This document shows positions 40,300 through 53,300 of a stretch of DNA of 64,000 nt, in pieces. Every line of letters begins with the position of its first letter. Position 1 is the stretch's first letter. A program made the position numbers and the translations under genes. Origin of the DNA: Acanthochlamys bracteata (Eukaryota; Streptophyta; Magnoliopsida; Pandanales; Velloziaceae). The notes under the pieces are model-generated. The model saw only the letters and a program-made list of their open reading frames with translations. It was not told the DNA's origin and ran no database searches. The stretch is from positions 1,493,001-1,557,000 of the forward strand of contig CM034126.1 in assembly GCA_019914995.1 (NCBI GenBank). The letters run 5' to 3'.

Positions 40300-42196
40300 A
40301 TGGCAATGGCCAAAAAGATGGAGAAACTTGATCTCTCCAACCTCTCTCTTCTTTCTTCTCAGGTAATTAATAACTTTCTCTATTATGAATTGAGTAAATA
40401 TTTGCATATAGTTTCAGAAATCTATTGGTAAATGTTCAATTGATTTTTTTCTTTTTCAATTTGATAGAGATTTGGGGAGATTTCTTCTGATTATGAGTTC
40501 TTTCTCCCTTCTCGTAAGTAAAAGTATTCCTTTTGTTTTTCTGATTCTTGTTTATTACCGTCTCTGTTCTTTCCCATTATTTGATTTTCGTTGGTTTGTT
40601 TTATGTTTTTTGAATTTTCGATTCAGAACCACCGGATATTAGGAACTGGTTCTCCAGTTATGAGTACGAATCTCCGAGCTGTTCACCTCTCCTATATGAT
40701 CCTGATAGCTCTCCGTTGGTTGAAGATGATGAAATCAGGGTTACAAAGATTTTGCCAAGTCCAATTGATTCTACAGATGACGAAGTTGATGTTGCTAAGG
40801 TAACCCTAGCAACATTCTACAAATCTCTTTGTTCTAGTTCTTTATCTAATTAAATTTATATGGCGATTCAACGTGCTGCTTGACCATTTGTTATCCTTGT
40901 ACTTAGTGTAAATTGGATCTCTTTTAATTTATTTCGCTTGTTTAGTTTTGACCTTTTGTTTTGGGTGTTATTTGAGCAATTTATATCCCCTAAATCCAAA
41001 GGTAAATTCAGATTCATTCCCATGAACTGGTTCTCAAGAGTGAGTATCGTCAAGCTCAAGACAGAGGATTAGAGCTGAAACCTAAAATTGAACAAGGCGA
41101 TGTTATTAGTCTTTTAGATGCTGAATGGAAAAAATCTCCTGGAAGAGTTCCTGCAAAGATCAAGTATAAACTGCCCAAGTTAGATGAGGAAGACCATGGC
41201 TGTAGCAAAGAATTATCTAAGATGAGTAATAGGAATGATCAAGACATAAGAAGCACTGAACCCAATCAGCAGATGAACTTTTCTTCTACAGGATCGTGTA
41301 AGTTCGTATCTTTTCGAAAGGTAGTGAAAGATGCTTATGGAAGCCTTAGTAGTCATGATAGATTTGTTTTAAACGAGAATGACCAAGACATGAGAAGTAA
41401 TGAAGCCAATCAACTGATGAACTTTTCTTCTTCAGATTTGCATAAGTTCATTTCTGACAGAAAGGAGGGTTCTAAAGATGCTTATGGAATTCTGCAAGAC
41501 GAGGAGAATCATTCCCCTGGAAGTAGTACGGACAGAGTTTATTCAGAACATGAACGGATTTTGAATTGTGAGATCCTTCTGTTGAAGGAAAATAAGATAT
41601 TAGAATCTGAGTCCAGAGGCATGTATGGTAACAGCTTCGGAAATGTATTGCCAAAAATCAGTGACAGACCTGTAAATGATCATGAATGCACCATAAAGGT
41701 AAATGAAGGGAATAAGATTGGAGAGAATTTGGCTGAAGAGAAGCTTATTGCAGTGGTTTATAGTCCTACTAAAGACAAGAACAGCGCTGGAAACTTATTC
41801 GTTGGGTTACCCCATGGTAGAAATTCTGAGTACAGTCACACTGTTGAAGAACAGCAAAGCAATGATGGTTTCATTTCCACCAAGAACAGAGAAATCTTAC
41901 CTAGCAGAAATCTGTCACCAAACCATCACATGGGTACAAGATCTACAAATAAGTCCGTAGGACAAGAAGTTTATAAAACTTCAATGGTAAGGTACCAAAT
42001 TTCTGAAAAGAAGGCAGTCCTTCAACATAAAAAGGACAATTCGTTGGCTGATAGAACCAATATGGTTCAAGGTAAAGCTGAAACAACAGCATCTGTAATT
42101 CAAGGAAAGTGGAAATTTCCTCGCCAGAGCAAGCCTGACTTGGGGCCTCCTCTGAAGCAACTCAGGATGGAACGCTGGGTCCATCGAGTAAATTAG
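40300..42196 (+). CDS. plant protein of unknown function with IRNWFSSYEYESP motif and internal duplication
   Basis: Four exons: 40300-40362, 40468-40513, 40627-40799 and 41012-42196, in phase, giving 488 residues. The N-terminal part has a motif DIRNWFSSYEYESP (in exon 3) followed by an acidic region. Similar IRNWF-SY-YESP strings occur in small groups of plant nuclear or interaction proteins such as the ALC-interacting protein group, but I cannot assign it firmly. The last exon is hydrophilic and rich in Ser, Asn, Asp, Glu and Lys, without membrane segments. It holds two copies of a block starting NDQDIRSTEPNQQMNFSS (about residues 169-206) and NDQDMRSNEANQLMNFSS (about 217-255), 48 residues apart. 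The C-terminus ends PPLKQLRMERWVHRVN. A second ATG two codons in (MAMAKKME) could also serve as the start. No enzyme motif was seen. Confidence 0.75.
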
Positions 42197-43179
42197 ACTT
42201 GATGTTCTTTGTTGATCTCTGGTCTGTTACGAGAACTTGTCATTTGATACTTGCAATGATTCAGTCGCTAAGACAAGGATGAGGTAACCTTGTTTCATGT
42301 TGTTATTTGGTTTCAAACATTCCAGTATAAGTCTAATGCTACTATACATGTTCCTGGATTATGAGTGATGTCTGAATCAATCATAAATGTATAACAAATT
42401 GAGCCCTTCATTGTGTTTCGTTCGCTGTACTTTCTTGCAATGAATTTTTCTCAGAGTCTAATTGAATTGTAGAAAGTACTGCTTTTTATTTTTGTCACTA
42501 GAGCATAGTATGCTTATACTCTTGGCATATCAAAGGCAGCAGCATCCCAGGTATGTTTTCATAACTAATAAAGCAGATACGTGAAGTGAAGGAACTTCCA
42601 TTCTTTGAAATCTTCCATTTCCAAGCTATGATGACATGATGTGATCAATGTTATCTTCTTTCTGGTTCAGTCATACACCTTTTCTACTTGTTTTGCTTTA
42701 TATGACAACCAAACTCTAATTCGATAGTTTCATTCTACTAATGTCCGAACTCCTTTACCTACTTCCATGTCGAATGAACATGTTCTCTCAACTAAAAGGA
42801 TTTCCTTGTTGGACTAGTCATCTTGTGAAAATTTCTTTTGATAAGAATCATCTTACACCAGAAACATATGAAAAATCTCTAATTTATGTTTTAAGAAGTA
42901 TTCATCTTTTCCGAAGAGTGGTTTTCAACTCTTTTTAATTTTTAATTATATATTTTTCAACAATATTTTTTATAATTTTATAATTTTATTATTATAACTT
43001 TTATTTTTTACAATTTAAAATAAACTAATTTTATTAAAAAAAATTAATTTTTTTATTTTAAAAAAACTAATTTTTAGAAATACTTTCGAAAATTTATAGA
43101 ATAAGCAAAGAAAAAGGCTCCAAGATAACTTTCTTCCAGAAGCGTGAATTAAGTAATTATTTTGCACCACCGTCTTCTC
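42197..43179. other. 3' region of the 40.3 kb gene and intergenic DNA
   Basis: The first ~250 bases are the probable 3' UTR. The rest is AT-rich, with a short inverted-repeat-like unit at about 42920-43090. No gene was seen. The last bases form the promoter of the broken hydratase gene. Confidence 0.5.
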
Positions 43180-43190
43180 TATATATATAT
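43180..43190 (+). promoter_or_regulatory. TATA box of the broken hydratase gene
   Basis: TATATATATAT lies about 85 bases upstream of the ATG at 43273. The promoter appears to be retained although the gene is damaged. Confidence 0.5.
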
Positions 43191-43272
43191 GGCACGACGC
43201 GTAGGCGTCTCATTTTTTCTGCTTTCGTGTTCGCTCGTTCTTTTCTTTCGTTTCAGTTCACTTCCTGATAAT

Positions 43273-43476
43273 ATGTCGCTGGCGCTCATCTTTTCCGCCG
43301 CGCCGCGGCCGGAATCTCACCACAATCTTTCTCGAATCTCTCTTCCTCACCTCCCGTTTCGGGCGATCTAGGTCCCCGTCGTCTCAACAACCTCCTCTTC
43401 CGCCGTAAGCTCCTTCTCCAGGCTGAACACACCGGAGTAATCAAGCTCAAGAATCTCTCCGACGATGAGGTCCGAG

Positions 43477-43518
<42 letters not shown>

Positions 43519-46094
43519 CTCAATGTCGTCTATTTCTTTTTCCATTCATTTATAGGAGTTCAAAACAAAGTTGCGATTTTAAATGTTTTGGTAGGTTCTC
43601 TGAATTCCTTTTTAGGTTTGATTGGATTTTTCAATGGACAGGTGTGGTGGAGTTGACAACGGAAAGGCCAGAGAGGAAGAATGCGATCGCACCGGAAACA
43701 ATCAGGGGTATGTTACATGCCCTTCGAAAGATCAGGGAAGATGAGTCAGCTAGAATCGTTCTGGTTACGAGTATTGTGCCGGGGATCTTTGTGCTTGTAG
43801 TAGTGACTCATTGTATTTGAAGTTCTGCCTACTTGTTTGTTGTTAGTTTGGTTTGAGACTAATATTTGCTACTAGCTGATAATATACTGCTGCAGTGCGA
43901 TTTTGGTTGAATTTGATTGATGTCTTGATGCTATGGAAGTTTCTTTGGCTTTGTGAGAATTGTTTCGTAGATACTTCTCCTATGGTCAAACATCTGGAAA
44001 CCCACTTAAAACTACAAACAAAAGGAAAAAGTACATCACATTCATGTACAGTAGATTGCTACTTAAAAAATGAGGGAGTTTGCAACCATTTCACATTTGT
44101 AGTTCCTGATATTCACTTCTTCTTTAACTACCCTTGATGGGCATTACAGTGCAATACAAAGAGTACCTTGTGATGCTTCCATTAGGTGCCTACTGACCGA
44201 GAATAGTGGCTAAATGATTTTATTATGCTTAATAGTTATCATCAATTCATTCTCAGAATTGCTTTTATTCTGGTATTCAAATGCTTACATGCTCTTTGTT
44301 AATCTAATGTAGCAGGAGCGGAAGAAAATGAGTCCATCTGAAGTTCATCAATTTTTTCATGCTTTGAGATCAGCGTTTAGAACCTTGGAGGTAGATCCAG
44401 CTGCTTGTGATTCTTTTGATTATACCAGATGTTGAAAATTGGTCTTTCTCTTTCTTTCTTTTTTTTGTCCTTTTGTTTGTTTCTAGATAACTTGGTAGGT
44501 TAAGATGACAGTGTTGAATATTGATCGTTTAACAGGTTACCTTCTTGAACTCCTGCTCATATGATATGATATTACCTAATAGCATAAGAGACATAATAAT
44601 AAAATGAGGTGCCTCTAAATAATTAAAGATTTAGCTATGCCGCTTTCAGTGTCTTATGCTTGCAACCATCAGTACCTTTATCAATGTCAAAGTTGATTTC
44701 TATAATCTACTACATTTTAAATTACTGTTTGTTATATCCCCGCTCGAATATTGACATTACTCATTCCCGTAATTTTGGCGTTCTTCAATCTTCAGCAAGA
44801 TTCTTCTCTACTCAAAGTTGATTCTTTGTCAATCTGCTTTGAGCAGCAAACTCCCTATTCCGACAATTGCCGTTGTTGAAGGCATAGCATTGGGCGGTGG
44901 ACTGGAATTAGCTCTTTCTTGTGACCTACGGATATGCAGTATGCTGCTTTTTTATCCAGTTATACTGGTATAGATGTACATATTATTAAATTAGAGTGAT
45001 GACACATCTGACTTGGGAGTTGTCTCAATCATATATTCAGGTGAAGATTCACTATTTGGCATGCCTGAAACTGGACTTGCTATCATGCCTGGGTACATTT
45101 TTATGAGTTTATGATTCTCTCTTTGACCTTTCCTGATTTCTCTATTGCCATAGGAGTGTTATCCTATTCTCAAACATAGATCACCAGAATATCATTCTAT
45201 TTATGTTTCTGATATTCTCCTCGCAAATGCAGATGAACGGTTGGAGGAAATCAATGATCTATTTATGTCATGCCAATTGCTTAGTTGAATTGGACCAATA
45301 AAATTTGGAAAGCTCTCCACAAAGTTTTCTAAGCAATTGCAAATTTTAACTTGTATATGAGGGAACCCAATCATGCTCAACATGATCATAGGTACGGTCG
45401 TTTAGACACTAAGTAGAACTATGATATCATTTTTGTTGTATCCTAAGTGCATATGTTGTGGATGAAGTGATACATAGGAGCTAATAGCTAAAGACTTATA
45501 AAAGGAAATGAGAAGCTCGACTTGTGACGCTATAGATAGAGAGCCTTATATAACAGTAGTGGATCGATATACTTTGATAGTCTCACCAGCCAATGTAATA
45601 TGGATCAGATACGTCAGACATTTGGTTGTTCTCATGTAGAACCTTTGAATGATAATTAACTGGAACAGATGGCAAGATACTATTGCAACTTATTGTCATC
45701 TAGTGTATGAAGGCTTAATTGATGCTTAGGGTTCTCTTGCATCATAATAAGTTGGTGGGCTGCATGAGCTAACTCTTTAAGACATTTGACATTTTTCGTA
45801 GATTTCTTCTTTAAAAAACCACAGAGCTGGTGGCACACAGCGCCTTCCTCGGACAGTGGGGGTATCAAGAGGAAAAGATCTTATATTCACTGGTCGGAGG
45901 GTAGATGGAAAAGAAGCTCTATCCATGTGTAATCTTTTTGTGATATTCCATCCAGCTTCTTTTAAAAGATTATGCTTGGGCAATGTTTTATGAAAAAGAA
46001 GTCATCTTGTGCAGGTCTTGTGAATTACCGTCTCCAACCTGGAGTGGCATACTCAAAGACTCTTGAAGTTGCTAGAATAATACTAAATGAGAAG
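43273..46094 (+). pseudogene. broken enoyl-CoA hydratase 2-like gene (mitochondrial crotonase family)
   Basis: Seven exon remnants match the plant mitochondrial enoyl-CoA hydratase 2 family. The first exon region, about 43273-43468, lost its frame: the ATG frame stops at 43371 and the family-like frame (LLLQAEHTGVIKLKNL) is offset. Exon 2, 43642 on, reads RPERKNAIAPETIRGMLHAL and SIVPGIF. At about 43788 a T seems missing and the expected CAGADLK segment is gone, so the frame breaks. Exon 3 (44316-44390) has MSPSEVHQFFHALRS. Exon 4 (to 44939) has [20 protein letters not shown], but its expected acceptor before GCTTTG reads CT. Exon 5 (45041-45092) has FGMPETGLAIMPG. Exon 6 (45825-45928) has [11 protein letters not shown] and [12 protein letters not shown]. 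Exon 7 (46015-46094) has GLVNYRLQPGVAY up to ILNEK, with the usual Gly before LVN changed. The final ~70 residues of the family are absent. An intact enzyme would hydrate enoyl-CoA in fatty-acid or branched-chain amino-acid breakdown. Confidence 0.85.
43477..43518. repeat. CT dinucleotide microsatellite
   Basis: A run of about 20 CT units, interrupted once by an A, lies directly after the first exon remnant of the hydratase pseudogene, in its first intron. It is likely to be length-variable. Confidence 0.95.
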
Positions 46095-46156
46095 GTAAGA
46101 CTTATTCGCAACTTCAAGAAGTCACCACTTCAAGAGTCTTCCTTGCTCATTTAGTA
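46056..46156. repeat. inverted fold-back of the end of the last hydratase exon remnant
   Basis: AAGACTCTTGAAG (46056-46068) is repeated inverted as CTTCAAGAGTCTT (46128-46140). TACTAAATGAG (46081-46091) is repeated inverted as CTCATTTAGTA (46146-46156), and GAAGTTGC (46065-46072) as GCAACTTC (46108-46115). The right arms therefore carry parts of the coding exon on the opposite strand, scrambled and in two pieces. This is where the remaining exons of the hydratase gene would be expected. Confidence 0.85.
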
Positions 46157-47368
46157 AAGGAACTAGTGAACAAGGAAATCCAGATGGATACAAAGTAGCT
46201 TCAGAGACTTCCTGGATTATTTTCTATTACAGATGCCATCAACAGGACATTCATATATAATCTGATGAGGAGCAGTACATGAACATAAGCTCTTTTTTTT
46301 TATATCTTAGTAGTTGGCACTTGACAAACCTCACAAACTAGATGCTGATGTTAGCATCCAGTTTTGGCAGGATTTAACATAACTAGAGAATAGTACAAAG
46401 AACTAACTTTTCTCAAAAATTTCTGTTTGGATAGAATTGGCTGCCTTTTTTGTCTATTAGAAATCAAAGACAAACAGAGAGGAAATATCATTTATTGAGT
46501 AAACATGAGAATAGTGATCATCCAACACAGAAAATTCACAATAAAGTGATATTATGGGTACACATAACAGTGAGCTTTCGAGATCAATTGTACTTAGAGT
46601 TCATTCACAAGCTAAAGACTGAGGTTATCTTAGAAAGACATTAGTGTAACTGTAGGGTAGTCCAGAGACATACCAATAGATGGGCTACAATGAGCTTCTG
46701 GTGCTCTAGAAAGCAGTAACTACATCTAACTCTCTTCTATGATCACAGCTACTATCTGCAAATACTTACTGTACAATTCTCATCCTGTCAAAAAGATCAC
46801 TATTCAGATTTCTAATCTAGAAAACTACTGAAGTTAGGCAGAAAGGTGTACACAAGAAGAACGAAAAGGTGTACAGAAATTATGACATCGTAAGCTAGCT
46901 GCAATATGTAAGCAATGAACCTCAAGATAGAAAACCAAATGTATATATTTCAAAGATGCACTCAATGGTTCTACCTTTAAGTTCTAATTCCTCCTTCCTT
47001 TCTCCAATATCTCCAATCTCTTTCAATGAGCAAATCCCTATAACCTATTATTTGCCTTTCATCAATATTTCATGTTTTTCCAGTTTCTTGTAGACAAACA
47101 ATTAATCTTGAAAAAGTAAATCTCATAAATAAAAAAAGAGATGGACTGACCATCACCAAATTTCTTGGACATAAGCAAGGCATTATGGACAAGTGTCCTT
47201 GAGAATCTAAGACTTACGACTATCGTCAGGGGTCAAGAATGTAACCAAGATTCCTGGCAACTGGGCATATCTAAAGTTACTTTTTGAGGGGGGCGTCAGG
47301 CTATGTGAATGTTAATAGTAAGAAATAGGAGCATTTACCTCAGAATTTTTGTACAGCTGCCACAACTG
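46157..47368. other. intergenic region, no gene recognised
   Basis: No continuation of the hydratase gene was found here, and no other coding segment. The right end, about 47150-47368, is the probable 3' UTR of the minus-strand VAD1-like gene. Confidence 0.5.
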
Positions 47369-50300
47369 TCATGTCTTGGACCTGATCCCTTCAAGGCTTT
47401 GAAGATGGTCCTTTAACAGCACATATTCATGTTGGATCCCTTCCAAACGGGTTTCCACCATCATCATTTCTTCTTTCAAGTAGTAAAACCGCTTCTCCAA
47501 CAACCCCAAATTCTCCAAACTGCAACTATTGAAATTCCTCATATTCCCTTGAGCAACTATATGGACCTTAGGGCCTCTCACAAGCAACACAATGATGGTA
47601 ATCTGCAAGAGGATGTCAAACAAGGCATGCTACCAACATTAATTTCCAAATTTCAGAGCTCAAGCTATCATTGAAAGATGGCATTGTGACATCAGCTGTT
47701 CCGCTAAATTTATAAACTCAGGCTATGAGTAATATGAACAAACCCAACTTCACAAATTAAAAAGCGAATGAGGATTTGATTTTCCATTTTCCATAAAACA
47801 TGAATTTTCCTAAGATTTAGGGAATTTATCAGATAGGGGACTTCAACATTGCGCAAGAAGATGCAACACACAAAGCATGAACCAATTTCTATGTTGCAAG
47901 CAATAAAGAGGATTGAATAAAACAAAAGATAAAATAACAGGCTACTTTCTTCATGACAGAAGAGGAAATGAATTTGATAAATTTTCTTCAAAGAAAAAGT
48001 TAGTGTGTTCATTCGTTGAAGTAGGTATATCGCAGCTCAATACTAGAAGGCGGTGTGAATCCTAAAAACAGATGTATTACAATGAACTTTTACAATGCTC
48101 TTACCTGCATCAGAATGAAAATCGCAGAAAATGCCAAGATGAGAACTGAAGGAAGGTGTCTTCGACTTTGGAAATAGGTGGACAATAAATCTGATAAATA
48201 TTTTATGGTGGAATATATTGTTGAACCATTTTCTGAGCTATCTTGAAGTAGATGGCTGATATGTGAGTTTGTATTCATATCAGTCACACTTGGTGAGATC
48301 TCCTCTGAATTTGCCATATGCACCATTCCTGAAGGTACCCCATCTGCACTTGCATTTGTAGATCCAATTCGAATAACTTCTTTGTTCTTGATGCCATCAT
48401 CTGCAAGCAGTACAATAACTCAAATTTGTAATAATGTCATCTAAAGAAGGAAAGGAAGGCAGCTTAGATAATGGAATTTTTCTTGGTACAAACTGTTCAG
48501 TTTTCCAAAGTCCTGCTTCAACAGTCCATGTGCCTGAAAAGTATTTGCATACTCAATTAATGCCAATTTCCACTATATCAAAACCACATATTATAATGTA
48601 TAGAAAAGGACGATAAATCACATTACTGATCCATATCCCAAAGACTTCTCTACACTCTTCCTTCGTTGATTGCTCTATTCTCCCTGTAAAATTACTACCC
48701 AGATAGTTACCAAATCTCAGAAGGTTGCATCCAAAACAAAAATAAGAAGTGAATTGAAATTCCTTTGATATATCTTATTAAAACTCGCTAATGAAAATTG
48801 ACAAATAATTCAATACATGTACCAACATATGCCATATTTTGGTAATTTATTGTGCACGCCTTACAGTTTATGAGGATGAAAATATTGCAGAAAAGGAATA
48901 ATAATAATCAAGAACCTATAATGAGATGCAACAGGGATACCAAGTAATCCAACAGTTCTAAGAATTAATGAATTACCAAGGGCAGGCACAAGTAGGATAT
49001 GATGCTCTCAAATGACAATGCTATTATCTCTACCTATAGTATGGTGGATACACTTGAGCATCCAGCGCTTTCCTACTATAAAAGCAGGCATAACTAGGAT
49101 TCTCTTATGCAGCATTATCTTCCTCATACGGACCCATGAAGGCACAACTGCTGATATAACCATCACTTATCTGCCACCTATTATCCTACAGGCATAAACT
49201 GGATGCTCTCATATTTCTTATACTAAATGCAAAACATAGCTATAGGCTAGAGCTGGCATTATCAGGAACAGTATAGTCTGGTTCGATGTGGTGCAAGCTT
49301 TAGTCAGAAGCTGAGGGCCAATAAGGACTGCATTAATCATAGAAGTGACCTGCAAATCTTTCAGAAAAAGCTCGACTTTGACCAAAAATCTAAAGATTTC
49401 ATCGGCCTTATAAATAATTCATATCCGCATATACCTAAGGAATAAGGAAATGCACCAATTATAAAAACTGGAAATTTCTGGTACCTTTGAATATGGTTTT
49501 CTTTGAGAAAGCAACATTTATATAAATGCGGAGAATACAGCCACTTCCACAGATTTGTTCAACATCCCAGATCCCCTATGAAGACAAATCTCATGGAAAG
49601 ACCTTTCTGATATAGTAGAAATTCACCATATAGCACACGTAGCAGTAGGACGGTGTCCAATCATTTGATAGTAGCCATTATAAAGACTTGGTACCAATAC
49701 TCATGAATATGGAAGTCTAACAAAGTACTAAACATTTTAGTTTGCTCTATTGGCAATCCTCTCCTAGTCATTGCTAGCTAAATCAAGCTTTGTCTGCAGG
49801 AATATTTCCAGCAGGTTCCCATGCTGATCGAGAGGAACCATGCATGTCCATACTTTCTAAGATGCGTTTCTATGCTCTCCTTCTTTATGCTCTTTATAAA
49901 ATGGTTCCAAGTGTCAGCCTATTAAAGTTGTCCTGGAGCTAGTTAAAATTACCACAAATGAGAGCTGCCCAAATGCAGGTTCAACTAGATTTAAAACTGG
50001 TTTCACGTCAGTTCTTTTCCAAGATCTTCCATTTTTATTTTCAATCCTCATCTTTTCTATCCTGAATAAGTAATCGAATTTGTAATCTTCATTGAAGTTT
50101 TACCACAATGAAAATTGACTTCCAGGAAAGGTAAGATACTTTTATCTTAATCTTTTCTACCTTCAGATTTCACAGACTAGAAGCTTACTGAATAAATTAC
50201 CATTCTTCTTAACTGCTCACAATCTCAAGCTAAATAGTATCTTTTATTGCTTTGGCTCTACATTGTAGGAGACTACACATAAGGAGTATGCTAAAGTACA

Positions 50301-53300
50301 AAAGTTATCGAATACCACTAAAATAATCAAAATCACAGAGCACCTCCAAACTTAGGATAGTTGAGCTCTAGCAACATACCTGAACCTTAAAGCAATCCCC
50401 ATAAGGCACGTTGTTGATCTGTTGACTTGTCTCAATCACCAAACGACTGGAAGAAAACAAATTTCTAGTGAACACGAAGAACAGGAATATTCATCTTATA
50501 AGCCAGAAGCAAGGAAAAAAACAGGTATCTCATATTGAGTGAATAAGATGCCGTGTAAATTTGTTTGTCCTGTTTGTAACTGCAAGTGAATAGATATCTT
50601 ATAATAGAAGCTTGAAGCAAAAAGGCACATCCCAAGTATCAGGCATCAAGAAGTCTACAAATGATAGACTAACATAACAACGTGTGAGTCCATACTAAAG
50701 AAAAGGCTTCTAAAAAGGATTTCCTGTGCTTCTAGAGATATGGCACAAGTTTTCGTGTAACAAGGCTCGAAATTGGCCAGAAAGCTGGGGAGGAGAACAC
50801 ACGGCATTTGAAACTCTTCACATCTACTAAAGTTGCAAACTACTGGTAAGTACCAGTTACCAAAAAATTACTAGCATAGGGACTAGGTGAACACTACGAA
50901 CTTTGCTAGTTTAGGAACATGCATGCGTTAGACATATGATACAACAGTGACAACCACTAAGCCGTCTTCCACTAGGTGGGGTCAGCTACACAATACAAAC
51001 CATTTTAATATGGTGTCAAAAATAAATGAGAGATTGGAGTGACGCACCAACTAAGCAGTTATATAGTGCACTAAGCTTATCATTGGAGCTATGAAGATAA
51101 TACTACTTACAGTCCTGTGAAAGTAAATTGATTCAAGATCTTGGCAGCTTAGATTTTGGTGCACTAAAGGTAAAAAAGTACATAGTTGCATACAATGCAT
51201 AGATGTGTTAAATGATGCAAGATAATTATGCATCTAAATATACCATGCAAAATGACTATCACATATAATGAGATCTAAGAGGAGAAGTTGCTCAAAAAGG
51301 TGTCAGATGCATAATGAAAACCAGAAACTTAGTCCCTGTATACGCAAATGACATATATACCGAACCCAGAGTTTTTTAAGATTTCAAGTGTTACTAGTAG
51401 AACAATAAACACCCAGATATATGTTTTTAGGCCATTTTGCACAATCTATATATCAACCTATGAAGGAGGGTCACATAGCATCAAAAGAACCTAGAGCACG
51501 TGAAATTCGATTCCTTTGTGGTTCTTATGTCTAACTAATACGACTCTCCTTCAGTCGCTTTCTCCCTCCCCTCTTGAAAAGACTATTCACTAACCAGCGG
51601 GAACATTTAACAATGAACCTATAACAGCTATGATAATAATCTAATTATTCAAATAAATTACAACAAGCTACAGAAAGTACCTATTTTTATATATGCGAAG
51701 TTTCTGTACTTCTTGGCATTGACCAAATTTAGCACCTTCAGTAGAATTAAAGTCGGTTAAAAACAGATAATGCAGGAAAGCAAGCTTTCTTACAACAACT
51801 ATTCTAGTACCTATAGGAATTTTCACCGGGTGTAAAAATGACATGTTACGAGTCAGTAAATGCTCTTGCTGTTGCCAGGGGTAAACAGCTAAGTCTGAGA
51901 CAAATAAAAAGGGATCATTATAAAATTAAACAAAGAACAAAGAAGATGAACGGACTCCTGCCAAGAAGCCCTACCTTTGTCTCCACATTTTTGGTGAAAA
52001 TTTTTAAGAAATATATTAGCACGATCAGAGACAAAAAATTTGAAGAAGTCCTCCACCCCAACCTAAGGACCATGAACATCAGAGCATTGGAACTTCTAAT
52101 AATCAAAAAGCAGTAATAAAGCACATCTTACCGGAAATCTTGCTTCTGAAACCATTGTGAAATGATCAGGTACTACAACAAAGGGGAAGGATATATCAGG
52201 GAAGACAAAACTGCAAATGATAAAAGCAAGTAAAAGTGGTATTATTCCATCAAATAGAAAGGGTTGAAAACAAGGCTAGAACACTTACCATTAGGTGCAT
52301 CTACATCGTCAAGCTGTAAAGACGAGAAATCATCGGAAATCCCCATTTCTACTCCATTTTCTCCTTCTGAAGACTTTATAGGAACATCCGCGTCATCATT
52401 CCCATTGCTCAATGACTTGTGGTTCCCAGAACTATTGATATCTTTGCCCCTGATTAGAGATGAATCAGAGATAGGATTAAGAGGCTGCAATCAGGTAGCA
52501 ACATACAAGATAATACCTGTCTGGAGTTGCAAGATCATCTGCCAATTTTGTGCATTCATTTGCTGTATCAATACTAATAATATCCAGGCCGCCACAATCA
52601 GATTTGGAATCCTGCAATTGGAAGAACAATTAAACGAGGCAGTTAATTACATGCAAAAAGAGCTGAAGAAAACCATAATTATAAAGGAACCTCTAAAATT
52701 TTGAAAAAGCCAGCATAATAAGCTGGAGGCTGCAGATCAGAGCAAACTAAGGTTAACATTTATCACGAATTCACATGAATGCTTTAGATACCAAAGTAGT
52801 GTCATCTTTTATATTATAACCTATGTTTGAAAGAGTTCACTAAAAGAAGCCGTATCATATCATCATGATATCACAATGACATGCTCGTGAGTGTCAGCAA
52901 GACTCTTCTTCTAATGAAGTCCACAACCTAGTCGGCAGCATTGTATCATCTCGATATCACAATTACATGCTTATTTATGACTGTGACAAAGACACACGAC
53001 CACAATCTAGTTTGAGAAGCGGACATCTGTACATCCACCATTGTCAAGTTTAGTCTAACAAGACTGTCACAAAATACAATATTGCTGATTCTAAAGTTCC
53101 CAATTGCATCTTGAATCATGGCTGGAACTGAAAAACTCTCACCTAGGCCATTGAGCTACACAAAGGTTCAATCCAGGATTCAAACAATAGGACGAAGTAT
53201 TTAAAAATGCGATAAGCTAAATCACCAATAGCTGAATAGCTCAATTGTTAAATGTTGGTGGAAGAAAGAAAACATAATGACATGTAAACCCCACAATTGC

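Noticed and set aside
52173..52205. Earlier acceptor (catttgcag) for exon 9 of the VAD1-like gene
   Set aside because: It puts the exon out of phase and runs into a stop. The acceptor ttgttgtag, just downstream, is in phase and gives VPDHFTMVSEARFP.
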